The notes beneath the pieces were generated by a model. It had not been told where the DNA came from. It saw only the letters and a list, made by a program, of their open reading frames with translations, and did no database searches. The translations under genes were made by a program, and so were the position numbers. Source: Streptomyces roseirectus (GTDB lineage Bacteria; Actinomycetota; Actinomycetes; Streptomycetales; Streptomycetaceae). From it: a stretch of 64,000 bases of DNA. The stretch is from the NCBI RefSeq assembly GCF_014489635.1, contig NZ_CP060828.1, positions 4,316,001 to 4,380,000 on the forward strand, in the 5' to 3' direction. Positions 53,247-61,935 of the stretch are shown here, one piece after another (the first letter of the stretch is position 1; each line of letters begins with the position of its first letter).

Positions 53247-53602
53247 GGCCCCACCACCCCCTCGGACACAGCCACGGCCTCCTCCCGCACCTCGAACGGC
53301 AGCACCCCGAACCCGGCCGGCTTCGCGACGACCACCACCCGGACCTGATCCCCCGCGCGCCCGACCGACACCCGGGCCCCCCGAGGGGCGGTCGCCCGGA
53401 CCACCCGGACGACCACCTCCTCGGTCTCCTCCCGCGCAGCGGCCCGCGCCCCCGCACTCGCCGCGTCGACACACCGGATCTGGACGACGACCGCGAGCAG
53501 CCCCCACACCAGCGCCATGCAGAACGCGACGAGCACCGGCAGCACGACGGCCGCCTCAGCGGTGACGAACCCGCGATCCCCGCCCCGCTCAGACCGACGC
53601 AT
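53243..53602 (-). CDS. TadE-family pseudopilin-like protein
   Basis: The protein is 119 aa. GDRGFVTAEAAVVLPVLVAF is the prepilin-like segment: G before FVTAEA at the processing site, then a hydrophobic helix, as in TadE proteins. The rest is a small extracellular domain with one Cys (IRCVDAASAGARAA). ATG 53602 lies inside the end of the DUF4244 gene (14-base overlap). It is probably a minor component of a Tad/Flp apparatus. Confidence 0.78.
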   Translation of the reverse strand: MRRSERGGDRGFVTAEAAVVLPVLVAFCMALVWGLLAVVVQIRCVDAASAGARAAAREETEEVVVRVVRATAPRGARVSVGRAGDQVRVVVVAKPAGFGVLPFEVREEAVAVSEGVVGP

Positions 53603-53819
53603 TGAGCGCCCTGGAGACGATCGCGGCCAGTTGAGCGGAGACGGCGTCACTGGTCACCACCTTGTAGAACGCCATCGCGATCCCCACGGCCGCCAGAATT
53701 CCGACGGCGTATTCGGAGGTCGCCATTCCGGCGTCCCGCCCTCGCCCCCGTCCAACCCGTCCAAGCCCCCGCACCCGGCAGACCGCCATCCACACCCGAG
53801 CCCGCATCACCCGATACAT
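53589..53819 (-). CDS. DUF4244 protein, Flp pilin-like
   Basis: The 76-aa protein ends in DAGMATSEYAVGILAAVGIA and MAFYKVVTSDAVSAQLAAIV. The MATSEYAVG segment resembles the cleavage site and hydrophobic helix of Flp major pilins, and DUF4244 is the actinobacterial form. ATG 53819 follows GGAGG at 5 bases; the frame to 53846 is not needed. It probably forms the pilus or pseudopilus fibre built by the adjacent TadA/B/C proteins. Confidence 0.78.
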   Translation of the reverse strand: MYRVMRARVWMAVCRVRGLGRVGRGRGRDAGMATSEYAVGILAAVGIAMAFYKVVTSDAVSAQLAAIVSRALNASV

Positions 53820-53918
53820 CCCAACCTCCAAGTTTTCAGCCGTCATCGCTCCGAACCCTTCTCAACTCGACCCACCGCTCCCGCTCCACCCCACCGCCCG
53901 CCCTCTCCCGTCACCCCG

Positions 53919-54765
53919 TCATCCGCCCACCACCCCTCCCGCCAGCCCGATCACCACCGGCACCACCCCCACCACCAGGAACGCGGGCAGAAAGCACAGC
54001 CCCACCGGAGCGGTCACCAGCACCCCCGCCCGCCGGGCCCGGGCGACGGCCGCCCGCCCCCGTTCCGCACGGGCATCCGCCGCGAGCCGGGCCACCGGCC
54101 CAGCGGCCGGCAACCCCGACACGTCCGCCCGCTCAAGCAGCCGAGCCAGCCCCTCCGCGCCCGGCACCCGAGCCAACCTCCCCCACGCGTCCCCCGGTTC
54201 ACCCCCGAGCCGCACCTCCGCGGCCCCACGCGCCAGCCCCTCCCCCACCGGCCCCCCAAGCGCCTCCCCCACGGCCTGAGCCGCGACGACGGGCCCGGCC
54301 CCGGCGGCGACACACGCGGCCAGCAGATCCGCGGCCAACGGAAGCTGCCGAGCCGCGGCCACCGCATCAACCGCCTCCACCCCGCCCCCAGCAACCCCAC
54401 CCCCGAACGCCCCGCCTCCTGAACCCCCGGACGCCCCACCCCCGGCAACCCCGCGCTCCCGCCCACGCCGCCACCGCCACACCCCGACGGCCCCCGCCAC
54501 CCCGAGCCCCACCCCGATCCCCCCCTCCGACGAGCACCCAGCCCACCCCGACCACACCCACCTCAGGCCCCCACCGCCGCACCGCGTCCCACACCCGCGC
54601 CTTCGGCACACTCGCCTCGGCCACCAGCCGCAGCGCCATCAACTCGGCCAGCCTCCGCCGCACCCTCCGCTCCCGCCGAGCCCGCTCCACCGCCCGCACG
54701 GCCCACCCGAGCGCCACCAGCACCCCCACGGCCACCCCCAGCCTGTGGACAACTTCCTGACTCAT
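53919..54765 (-). pseudogene. tadC-like type II secretion F-domain gene with a frameshift in a G7 run
   Basis: The frame from ATG 54765 reads MSQEVVHRLGVAVGVLVALG and EVGVVGVGWVLVGG, then goes wrong. A second frame supplies the rest: RQLPLAADLLAACVAAGAGP, then GLPAAGPVARLAADARAERG and the C-terminal helices (PVGLCFLPAFLVVGVVPVVI). The two join perfectly if one base is removed from the C7 run at 54519-54525 (G7 in the gene). It is either a true frameshift, a slippage-prone phase-variable tract, or a sequencing error. TadC and TadB form the inner-membrane platform for pilus assembly. Confidence 0.75.
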
Positions 54766-54865
54766 CCCGCACCACCCCTTCCCGAACAACCGAACTCATC
54801 TGAAACCACCTGAGACCACCTGAGACCACTCGATCCGCACGCAAACCCCTTCGCGCCCCACCCCC

Positions 54866-55726
54866 TCACACCACCTCCGCCCCCCGAACGATCCGCACCA
54901 CCCACCACACCCCCACCGCCTCCAGCACCCCGCCCACCACCAGGCACCCCACCCCCGCCCCGGAGTGCAGCAGCACCCCGAGCGGATCCGCCCCGATCAC
55001 CGCCCCCAGCCCCAACCCCACCACCGGCAACCCCGCAAGCATCACCGCGGTCGCCCGGGGCCCGGCCAACTGCGCCCGCAGATCCGCCCGTTGATCCCGC
55101 TCCGTCCGCAACGCCTCCTCGACCCGATCCAGCCCGGCAGCGAGCCCGGCCCCCTGGTCGACGGCCACCCGCCAGCAGGCGGCGAGCCCCAGCAACCCCT
55201 CCGCCCCGGGCTGCCGCGCGGCGACGGCGAGGGCACCCGGCACGTCCCCGCCGAACCGGGCCGCCGCCAGCACCCCGGCCCGCGCCTCCTCCAGCCCGGC
55301 CGTCTCCCGCGCGGCCAGCGACAACGCCTCCCCCGGCTGCCGCCCCGCCCGCACCTCACCGGCGAGCACGGAGCACAGCCCGATCACCGCGTCCGTACGC
55401 CGCTCCCGCTCCCGACGCTCCTCGGCGGCCCGCCGCAGCCGCCGCAGGAACGGCACCGCGACGGCCCCGGCGAGCACCGGCAGCGGGGACGCCCCCAGCA
55501 GCCCCAGCACGACCCCGACGACCGGCGCCCACCACTCGGCCCGCCACCGCTCCCGCACCCGCCGCAGCTCCCGCCCGGCGTCCCACCCGTCGGCCGCGAC
55601 GACCCCGCCCCCGGCGAGCAGCAGCCGCGCCCGGCGGACCCCGTGCCGCCGCTCCCCGAGGGTCCAGAACACGACCCCGGCACACGCCAGGGCCGCCCCC
55701 AGCGCCAGTTCGTACGCCGACCTCAC
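54866..55726 (-). CDS. TadB-like type II secretion F-domain protein
   Basis: The 286-aa protein has two or three N-terminal membrane helices (YELALGAALACAGVVFWTLG and WWAPVVGVVLGLLGASPLPV). A cytoplasmic T2SSF domain follows (GLCSVLAGEVRAGRQPGEAL, then GLAACWRVAVDQGAGLAAGL), with further C-terminal helices. It is part of the membrane platform driven by the TadA ATPase. GTG 55726 overlaps the tadA stop by 4 bases and follows GAGGAGGC. Confidence 0.85.
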   Translation of the reverse strand: MRSAYELALGAALACAGVVFWTLGERRHGVRRARLLLAGGGVVAADGWDAGRELRRVRERWRAEWWAPVVGVVLGLLGASPLPVLAGAVAVPFLRRLRRAAEERRERERRTDAVIGLCSVLAGEVRAGRQPGEALSLAARETAGLEEARAGVLAAARFGGDVPGALAVAARQPGAEGLLGLAACWRVAVDQGAGLAAGLDRVEEALRTERDQRADLRAQLAGPRATAVMLAGLPVVGLGLGAVIGADPLGVLLHSGAGVGCLVVGGVLEAVGVWWVVRIVRGAEVV

Positions 55727-56883
55727 GCCTCCTCACCTCCCAGCAGCTCCCGCAGCCGCCCCCACCCGGTCTCCCGGACGAACGCGTCCGCGCCCCACCG
55801 CAGCGCCGGCACGGTCCGCACCAGCCCCGCCGGGTCCCGTTCCAGCACGTGCACCTCGGCGATCCGCCGCCGCCCGCTCCCGTCGCGCACCAGGTGCAGG
55901 ACGACGGACAGGGCGGCCCCCAACTGGCTGTGCAGCGCGGCCCGGTCGAGCCCGGCGGCCGTGCCGAGCGCTTCGAGCCGGGCGGGCACCCCGGCGGCGG
56001 CGTTGGCGTGGACGGTCCCGCAGCCGCCCTCGTGACCGGTGTTCAGGGCCGCCAGCAGATCCAGCACCTCGGGCCCCCGCACTTCCCCCACGACCAGCCG
56101 GTCCGGGCGCATCCGCAGCGCCTGCCGGACGAGGTCTTCCAGGGTGACCAGACCCGCGCCCTCCTGGTTGGCCGGTCTCGTCTCCAGCCGGACGACGTGC
56201 GGGTGGTCGGGGCGCAGCTCGGCGGAGTCCTCCGCGAGGACGATCCGCTCACCGGGCCCGACGAGCCCGAGCAGCGCGCTCAGCAGCGTCGTCTTCCCGG
56301 TCCCGGTGCCCCCGCTGACCAGGAACGACAGCCTGGCCCGCAGCAGTGCGCGCAGCACCCGGTCGCCGCCCGGCGGCACGGTCCCCGCGGCCACCAGCTC
56401 GTCGAGCGTGAACGCCCGCGGCCGCACGACGCGCAGCGACAGGCACGTGGACCCCACGGCCACCGGCGGCAGCACCGCGTGGAGCCGGGTCCCGTCGGGC
56501 AGCCGGGCGTCGACCCAGGGCCGGGCGTCGTCGAGCCTGCGCCCGGCGACCGCCGCCAGCCGCTGCGCGAGCCGCCGCACGGAGGCCGCGTCCGGGAAGA
56601 CGACGGACGTCAGCTCCAGCCCGCCGCCCCGGTCCACCCAGACCCGGTCGGGCGCCGACACCAGCACGTCGGTCACCGAGGCGTCCGCGAGCAGCGGCTC
56701 CAACGGCCCGCTCCCCACCAGCTCCGACCGCAGCCGGTCCGCCGCCCCCAGCACCTCCGCATCCCCCAGCACCCGCCCCTGCTCCCGCAGCGCCTGGGCC
56801 ACCCGCGCGGGCGTCGGCTCACCCCCGCTCAACGCCAGCCACTCCCGCACCCCGTCCAGCAACTCGACCCCACCAGCACTCAC
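55723..56883 (-). CDS. tadA: TadA/CpaF-type pilus assembly ATPase
   Basis: The 386-aa secretion ATPase has Walker A VSGGTGTGKTTLLSALLGL (K197), the Asp box ERIVLAEDSAELRP and Walker B MRPDRLVVGEVRGPEVLDLL. The His box is in GGCGTVHANAAAGVPARLEA. All motifs of the GspE/VirB11-like CpaF family are present. It powers Tad pilus assembly or related secretion. GTG 56883 follows GGGAGAGG; GTG 56901 is the alternative. It is coupled to tadB downstream and preceded by 230 bp with tandem repeats. Confidence 0.9.
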   Translation of the reverse strand: MSAGGVELLDGVREWLALSGGEPTPARVAQALREQGRVLGDAEVLGAADRLRSELVGSGPLEPLLADASVTDVLVSAPDRVWVDRGGGLELTSVVFPDAASVRRLAQRLAAVAGRRLDDARPWVDARLPDGTRLHAVLPPVAVGSTCLSLRVVRPRAFTLDELVAAGTVPPGGDRVLRALLRARLSFLVSGGTGTGKTTLLSALLGLVGPGERIVLAEDSAELRPDHPHVVRLETRPANQEGAGLVTLEDLVRQALRMRPDRLVVGEVRGPEVLDLLAALNTGHEGGCGTVHANAAAGVPARLEALGTAAGLDRAALHSQLGAALSVVLHLVRDGSGRRRIAEVHVLERDPAGLVRTVPALRWGADAFVRETGWGRLRELLGGEEA

Positions 56884-56914
56884 AGCCCTCTCCCTTCTCA
56901 CGAAACTCCCGAAC

Positions 56915-56961
56915 CTTCCGAACCCCGGACCTTCCGAACCCCGGACCTTCCGAACTCCGAC
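56915..56961. repeat. Three tandem 15-16-bp repeats upstream of tadA
   Basis: CTTCCGAACCCCGGAC occurs at 56915-56930 and 56931-56946, with a variant at 56947-56961. They sit in the 230-bp gap between the cpaE-like gene and tadA. It may be a slipped tandem repeat or a regulator array. Confidence 0.6.
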
Positions 56962-57113
56962 CCCGCGCCCGACTCCCGAACCCAGAACCGATACCGCCCC
57001 GAACTCCGGGCACCTCCGCCGCGAACTCGACCCCTGCGCCCAGCCCCCTCACCCCGAACCGGCACCCGCCCCCGAGCCCCACTCCGCGCCCCACTCCGCC
57101 CGAGCCCCCGCCC

Positions 57114-58244
57114 TCACCTCACCGCCCCCTGAACCCCTCTCTCGCCCCCACCTCCCTCCACCAACACCCGCTCCCAGAACTCCTTGCAGAACCGCCCGAG
57201 CGGCCCCCGAGCCGCCGCCCCCGGCGGACGCCGCCCCGCGTCGGTCCGCAGCAGCGCCGGATCCAGCGGCACCTCCCCGGCCAGCGGCAGCCGCAGCAAC
57301 CGCGCGACCTCCCGGTCGTCGAGACCGGGCGCGCAGGGCGTGCGCACGGCGACCCGCAGATCGCGCAGCACCATCCCGACGGCGGAGGAGACCCGCCCGG
57401 CGGCGGCGACGGCGCGCAGCTCGCCGGGGACGACGAGGAGCCCGAGGTCGAGCTGGGCGAGTACTTCCGCGACCCCGTCGTCGAACCGGCGCGGAAGGTC
57501 GACGACGACCGTGCCGCCCCGGCGCCGGGCGGCGGCGAGCACCGCGCGGACGGCCTGCGGCGGGATCGCGACGCAGTCGCCGCGGTCCCAGCTGAGCACC
57601 CGCAGGGCGTGCAGCTCGGGCAGCGACTCCTCCAGGGCGCCCCCGCCGACCCGCCCCCGGGAGGCGGCGAAGGCGGGCCAGCGCAGCCCTTTGGCGGTCT
57701 CGCCGCCGAGGAGGACGTCGAGCCCGCCGCCGAGCGGATCGGCGTCCACGAGGAGCGTGCGCAGCCCTTCCCGCGCCGAGGTGACCGCGAGGGCGCAGGC
57801 GAGCGTGGAGGCCCCGGCGCCGCCGCGCCCGCCGATGACACCGACGGTGAGGGCGGGCCGTCCGATGCCCTCGGCGACGTCGGCGATGCGGTCGACGAGC
57901 CACTGTTCGCCGTCGGGCAGCATCAGGACGTGGTCGGCGCCGATCTCGACGGCGAGGCGCCACACGTCGGGGTCGTCCTGGTCGCGGCCGACGAGCACCA
58001 CCCCGCGGCGGCGGGCGGAGCGGCGGACCCGGCGCGCGGCGTCGTCGCCGACGAGGATCAGCGGCGCGGACTCCCAGACCCCGGCGCGCTGCGGCAGCGC
58101 GGGGTGGACCTCGGGTGTGGCGCCGGCGGCGGCGCACAGCCGCAGCAGGTCGTCCAGCAGGCACACGTCCTCGGTGACGATGAGCGGCCTGCCCTGGCGC
58201 CCCGAGGCGGTGGGCGGCGGGTCGTGTGTGACGGATCCGGACAC
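57114..58244 (-). CDS. CpaE/Ssd-like P-loop ATPase (septum-site/Tad locus)
   Basis: The protein is 376 aa. Residues 20-140 resemble a degenerate receiver-like domain. A MinD/ParA-type ATPase follows, with a deviant Walker A VGVIGGRGGAGASTLACALA, VDADPLGGGLDVLLGGETAK and VVVDLPRRFDDG. The Ser/Thr-rich P-loop GGAGAST lacks the usual final Lys, as in some CpaE/Ssd proteins. CpaE helps to place Tad pili; Ssd has been linked to septum control in mycobacteria. GTG 58244 follows GAAGGGGGA. It is the first gene of the tad cluster. Confidence 0.82.
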   Translation of the reverse strand: MSGSVTHDPPPTASGRQGRPLIVTEDVCLLDDLLRLCAAAGATPEVHPALPQRAGVWESAPLILVGDDAARRVRRSARRRGVVLVGRDQDDPDVWRLAVEIGADHVLMLPDGEQWLVDRIADVAEGIGRPALTVGVIGGRGGAGASTLACALAVTSAREGLRTLLVDADPLGGGLDVLLGGETAKGLRWPAFAASRGRVGGGALEESLPELHALRVLSWDRGDCVAIPPQAVRAVLAAARRRGGTVVVDLPRRFDDGVAEVLAQLDLGLLVVPGELRAVAAAGRVSSAVGMVLRDLRVAVRTPCAPGLDDREVARLLRLPLAGEVPLDPALLRTDAGRRPPGAAARGPLGRFCKEFWERVLVEGGGGERGVQGAVR

Positions 58245-58824
58245 GGTTTCATCCCCCTTCTCGCAATCGACCGGCATCGGCGGCCGGACGGAAACCGGCC
58301 ACCCCGCGTCCGGAAAAGCGGAACTCGGCCCGACGGAACGCGGTGGAATCACGATGCGGCGATCGGGAAAATCGTGTGGATCTTGGTCGAAAACTGTGGA
58401 CAGGGCACCGGCCTGTGGATATCTCGACCACCCGAACCGGTGAGACCGGCACCTTCCGTTGACGAAATACCGACGTCACGTCGACAAAATCGCCGAACCC
58501 GCCGAAGTTCCGGTACTTCCCACAGGAACCTTCCGCAGAGCACTCTGACGGCTACGCTCCGTGATGCTCTGCGGACATGAGAAAGAGGCGGCCGCAGCCG
58601 CCTCGTACGGCGAGATCGCCGTGAAGTGAGGGGAAAAACCCACCCGGACATGCGACGACCCCCACCGGGGGGGAGAGTGGGGGTCGTCTCCACGGCCTGA
58701 CTCGGGGGGGGAGGAGTCGGGCCGGGTTAGCACGGTCGCGAACGATCCGTGACTTCCATGGTGTACCCGAGAGCCCTCTCAGGCAAACCCACGCGCCCCA
58801 CCTTACGCCGAATGGGCTGCACCT
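58245..58824. promoter_or_regulatory. Divergent intergenic region with GC-rich hairpins
   Basis: No gene is supported in these 580 bp. A 12-bp perfect stem (58654-58665 with 58677-58688) has an 11-base loop. It is followed by GACTC, a G8 run and GAGTC (about 58699-58718). Together they lie 105-170 bp before the HAD gene and could be an attenuator, terminator or small RNA. Confidence 0.45.
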
Positions 58825-59652
58825 ATGCTCGGGGACGTGGAAAACCACTCCCTGCCCCGCACCGCGGCCTTCTTCGACCTGGACAAGACGGTCATTGCGA
58901 AGTCGAGCACTCTCACCTTCGGCAAGTCCTTCTACCAAGGCGGTCTGATCAACCGCAGGGCCGCCTTGCGCACCGCATATGCCCAGTTCGTCTTCCTCGT
59001 GGGCGGTATGGACCACGAGCAGATGGAACGCACCCGCGAGTACCTCTCCGCGCTGGTGCGCGGCTGGAACGTCCAGCAGGTGAAGGAGATCGTCGCCGAG
59101 ACCCTGCACGACCTGATCGACCCGATCATCTACGACGAGGCCGCCTCCCTCATCGAGGAGCACCACACGGCCGGCCGCGACGTCGTGATCGTCTCCACCT
59201 CGGGCTCCGAGGTCGTCGAGCCGATCGGCGAACTCCTGGGCGCGGACCGGGTGGTGGCGACCCGGATGGTGGTGGGCGACGACGGCTGCTACACGGGCGA
59301 GGTCGAGTACTACGCCTACGGGCCGACGAAGGCGGAGGCGATCCGGGAGCTGGCCGAGTCCGAGGGGTACGACCTGGAGCGCTGCTACGCCTACAGCGAC
59401 TCGGCGACGGACCTGCCGATGCTGGAGTCGGTCGGGCACCCGCACGCGGTGAACCCGGACCGCGCGCTGCGCAAGGAAGCGCTCACGCGCGGGTGGCCGA
59501 TTCTCGACTTCCACCGCCCGGTCCGGCTCAAGCAGCGCATCCCGTCGTTCGCGCCGCGCCCGGCGCTCGTCGCGGCGGCGGCCGTGGGCGCGGCGGCGGC
59601 CACCGCGGGGCTCGTCTGGTACGTCAGCCGGAGGCGACCCCCGCTGACCTGA
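58825..59652 (+). CDS. HAD-IB family phosphatase with C-terminal membrane anchor
   Basis: The protein is 275 aa. HAD motif I is AAFFDLDKTVIAKSSTL, motif II is VIVSTSGSEVVEP, and motifs III/IV are GPTKAEAIREL and YAYSDSATDLPMLESVG. This is the SerB-like HAD-IB subfamily, which removes phosphate from small molecules or lipids. The C-terminal hydrophobic helix (LVAAAAVGAAAATAGLVWYV) suggests membrane attachment. ATG 58825 and GTG 58837 are both possible. In Streptomyces the orthologue has been called a morphological differentiation-associated protein, as far as I recall. Confidence 0.85.
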   Translation: MLGDVENHSLPRTAAFFDLDKTVIAKSSTLTFGKSFYQGGLINRRAALRTAYAQFVFLVGGMDHEQMERTREYLSALVRGWNVQQVKEIVAETLHDLIDPIIYDEAASLIEEHHTAGRDVVIVSTSGSEVVEPIGELLGADRVVATRMVVGDDGCYTGEVEYYAYGPTKAEAIRELAESEGYDLERCYAYSDSATDLPMLESVGHPHAVNPDRALRKEALTRGWPILDFHRPVRLKQRIPSFAPRPALVAAAAVGAAAATAGLVWYVSRRRPPLT

Positions 59653-60028
59653 CCGAATGACCCCTGTTTGCCGCCAAAAGCAAAGAATCGCGGCCAGGAC
59701 TTTCGCTCTCCCGGGTCCGGGAGTACAAAGGAAGACACGGCCCGCGAGACCGAAGGACATCCGAGAGGATCACCTGACTGACGCATTTGGCCCCACGGAC
59801 CGAGCATGTGAACCGGGCACCCACGCGACGTCGACCCGTCGATTACGGGCCAGCCGCACCAGGTGACGGGCGAAGCTCCCGACCTGATGGGCAACATTTC
59901 GAGGACGCTTGGTAACCCGGCGAACATGCCAGCGGCGGTACGGAATCCCGTACCGCCGCAACTCTTTTCCCGCCGAACGACCCGCACGCGCGCGCGTCAG
60001 GAAGCCGCCCCTCTCGCGCGGGCGCGCC
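59653..60028. other. Intergenic region with a terminator
   Basis: No gene is seen. A perfect 12-bp stem with a 4-base loop (59932-59943 with 59948-59959, loop AATC) is followed by CTTTTCC on the plus strand. It fits the end of the HAD transcript or of the opposite Fic-like gene. Confidence 0.6.
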
Positions 60029-60853
60029 TCACGCCGCCCCGCGCTGCAGCGCCTCGCACACCGCCGTCGACTCCCGCGCCCCCAGCTCGACCGCGCGCCC
60101 GCAGTGCGCGATCCACGCGCCCACGCCCTCCGGCGTCCCGGACACGTACCCCTCCAGGGCCGCGAGATAGGCGGCCCGCCCCAGTTCGGCGTGGCCCACC
60201 TCGGCGGGGCAGATCGACTTGGGGTCGAGCCCGCTGCCGATGAGGACGATCCGCGCGGCGGCACGCGCGACGAGCCCGTTGTGCGAGGTGAACGGGCGCA
60301 GGGCGAGCAGTTCGCCGTGGACGACGGCGGCGGTGACCAGCGCGGGCGCGGCACTGCCCGCGACGATCAGCCCGGCCAGCCCCTCCAGTCGCGCGGAGAC
60401 CTCGTCGGCACCGGGGAGGGGGAGTTCGACGAGGGGTTCGTCGACGGGTTCGCCGTCCTGCCGGGGACGGCCGGTCGTGTCGCCCTGCTCGGCCGACGCG
60501 ACGAGGTGCAGCCGGGCCAGTACGCGCAGGGGCGACTGCCGCCACACGGACAGCAGTTGCCCCGCCTCGGCGCCGAGCCGGAGGGCGGCGCCGACCACGC
60601 GCGCCTCGTCGTCGGCGCTGAAGTCGGTGCGCCTGCGGACCTCTTCGAGCGCCCAGTCCGCCCCGGAGAGCGCGGCCGAGCCGCGTGACCCGCGCAGGGC
60701 CGCCTCGGAGGTGACCGCGGTGCTGCGGCGGCGCATGATCCGGTGGCCGTAGACCCGGTCCACGGACTTGCGCACGGACTCCACGGACTCGGCCACTCCG
60801 GGCAGCGTGCCCAGGGCCACCAGGGGATCGGCGGTCGCGCCTGTCGTACTCAT
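60029..60853 (-). CDS. Fic-like protein with degenerate Fic motif
   Basis: The protein is 274 aa. Around residues 184-200 it reads LRPFTSHNGLVARAAARIVL, which parallels the Fic core (H-P-F-x-x-G/A-N-G-x-x-x-R). The catalytic His is replaced by Arg and the motif is relaxed, so AMP transfer may be lost. ATG 60853 starts MSTTGATADPLVALG; the longer frame is not needed. It is often annotated as an oxidoreductase in streptomycetes, which I cannot support from sequence. Confidence 0.65.
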   Translation of the reverse strand: MSTTGATADPLVALGTLPGVAESVESVRKSVDRVYGHRIMRRRSTAVTSEAALRGSRGSAALSGADWALEEVRRRTDFSADDEARVVGAALRLGAEAGQLLSVWRQSPLRVLARLHLVASAEQGDTTGRPRQDGEPVDEPLVELPLPGADEVSARLEGLAGLIVAGSAAPALVTAAVVHGELLALRPFTSHNGLVARAAARIVLIGSGLDPKSICPAEVGHAELGRAAYLAALEGYVSGTPEGVGAWIAHCGRAVELGARESTAVCEALQRGAA

Positions 60854-60954
60854 GAGTACGACAGTAGTCACCTCGCGCCCGCGCCCCTCGAAGGAGTGGT
60901 CTTCTTCACGCATCACTGCCACGGACAGCCAGCGCGCCACTACCCTTTGTGAAC

Positions 60955-61935
60955 ATGAAAATTGCTTTCGTCGGGAAGGGCGGCAGCGGCAAGACGACGC
61001 TCTCCTCCCTGTTCATCCGCCATCTCGCCGCCGCCGGCGCGCCCGTGATCGCGGTCGACGCGGACATCAACCAGCACCTGGGGCCCGCGCTCGGCCTCGA
61101 CGAGGACCAGGCCGCCGCGCTGCCCGCGATGGGCGAGCGGCTGCCGCTGATCAAGGACTACCTGCGCGGCGACAACCCGCGGATCGTCTCGGCCGAGACG
61201 ATGATCAAGACCACCCCGCCCGGCGAGGGCTCCCGGCTGCTGCGGGTGAGCGAGGACAACCCGGTCTACGAAGCCTGCGCGAGGAACGTGGAACTCGACG
61301 GCGGCGCCGTGCGTTTGATGGTCACGGGCCCGTTCACGGACGCCGACCTCGGGGTCGCCTGCTACCACTCCAAGACGGGAGCAGTGGAGCTCTGCCTCAA
61401 CCATCTGGTGGACGGCCCGCGGGAATACGTCGTGGTGGACATGACGGCCGGCTCGGACTCTTTCGCGTCCGGCATGTTCACCCGCTTCGACCTCACGTTC
61501 CTCGTCGCCGAGCCGACCCGCAAGGGGGTGTCCGTCTACCGCCAGTACAAGGAGTACGCCCGGGACTACGGCGTCGGCCTGAAGGTCGTCGGCAACAAGG
61601 TCCAGGGCCCGGACGACGTGGAGTTCCTGCGCGCCGAGGTCGGGGACGACCTGCTGGTGACCGTCGGGCACTCGGACTGGGTGCGGGCCATGGAGAAGGG
61701 CCGCCCGCCCCGGTTCGACCTCCTGGAGGAGGCCAACCGCACGGCGCTGGAGCGGCTGCGGACGGCCGCCGACGCGTCGTACGAGCGGCGCGACTGGGAG
61801 CGGTACACGCGCCAGATGGTCCACTTCCACCTGAAGAACGCCGAGTCGTGGGGGAACGCGCGCACCGGGGCCGACCTGGCGGCGCAGGTCGACCCCGGTT
61901 TCGTGCTCGGCGAGGGCGTCGCGGTTACGGCCTGA
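60955..61935 (+). CDS. CooC/MinD-like P-loop ATPase
   Basis: The 326-aa protein begins MKIAFVGKGGSGKTTLSSLF with a deviant Walker A (K8 and K13), then VIAVDADINQHLGPALG and VVVDMTAGSDSFASGMFTRF. Members of this family insert metals such as nickel (CooC) or act in partitioning. The C-terminal 80 residues are specific to actinomycete proteins. ATG 60955 is chosen; GTG 60949 is two codons upstream. Its 3' end overlaps the convergent deacetylase gene by 11 bases. Confidence 0.82.
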   Translation: MKIAFVGKGGSGKTTLSSLFIRHLAAAGAPVIAVDADINQHLGPALGLDEDQAAALPAMGERLPLIKDYLRGDNPRIVSAETMIKTTPPGEGSRLLRVSEDNPVYEACARNVELDGGAVRLMVTGPFTDADLGVACYHSKTGAVELCLNHLVDGPREYVVVDMTAGSDSFASGMFTRFDLTFLVAEPTRKGVSVYRQYKEYARDYGVGLKVVGNKVQGPDDVEFLRAEVGDDLLVTVGHSDWVRAMEKGRPPRFDLLEEANRTALERLRTAADASYERRDWERYTRQMVHFHLKNAESWGNARTGADLAAQVDPGFVLGEGVAVTA

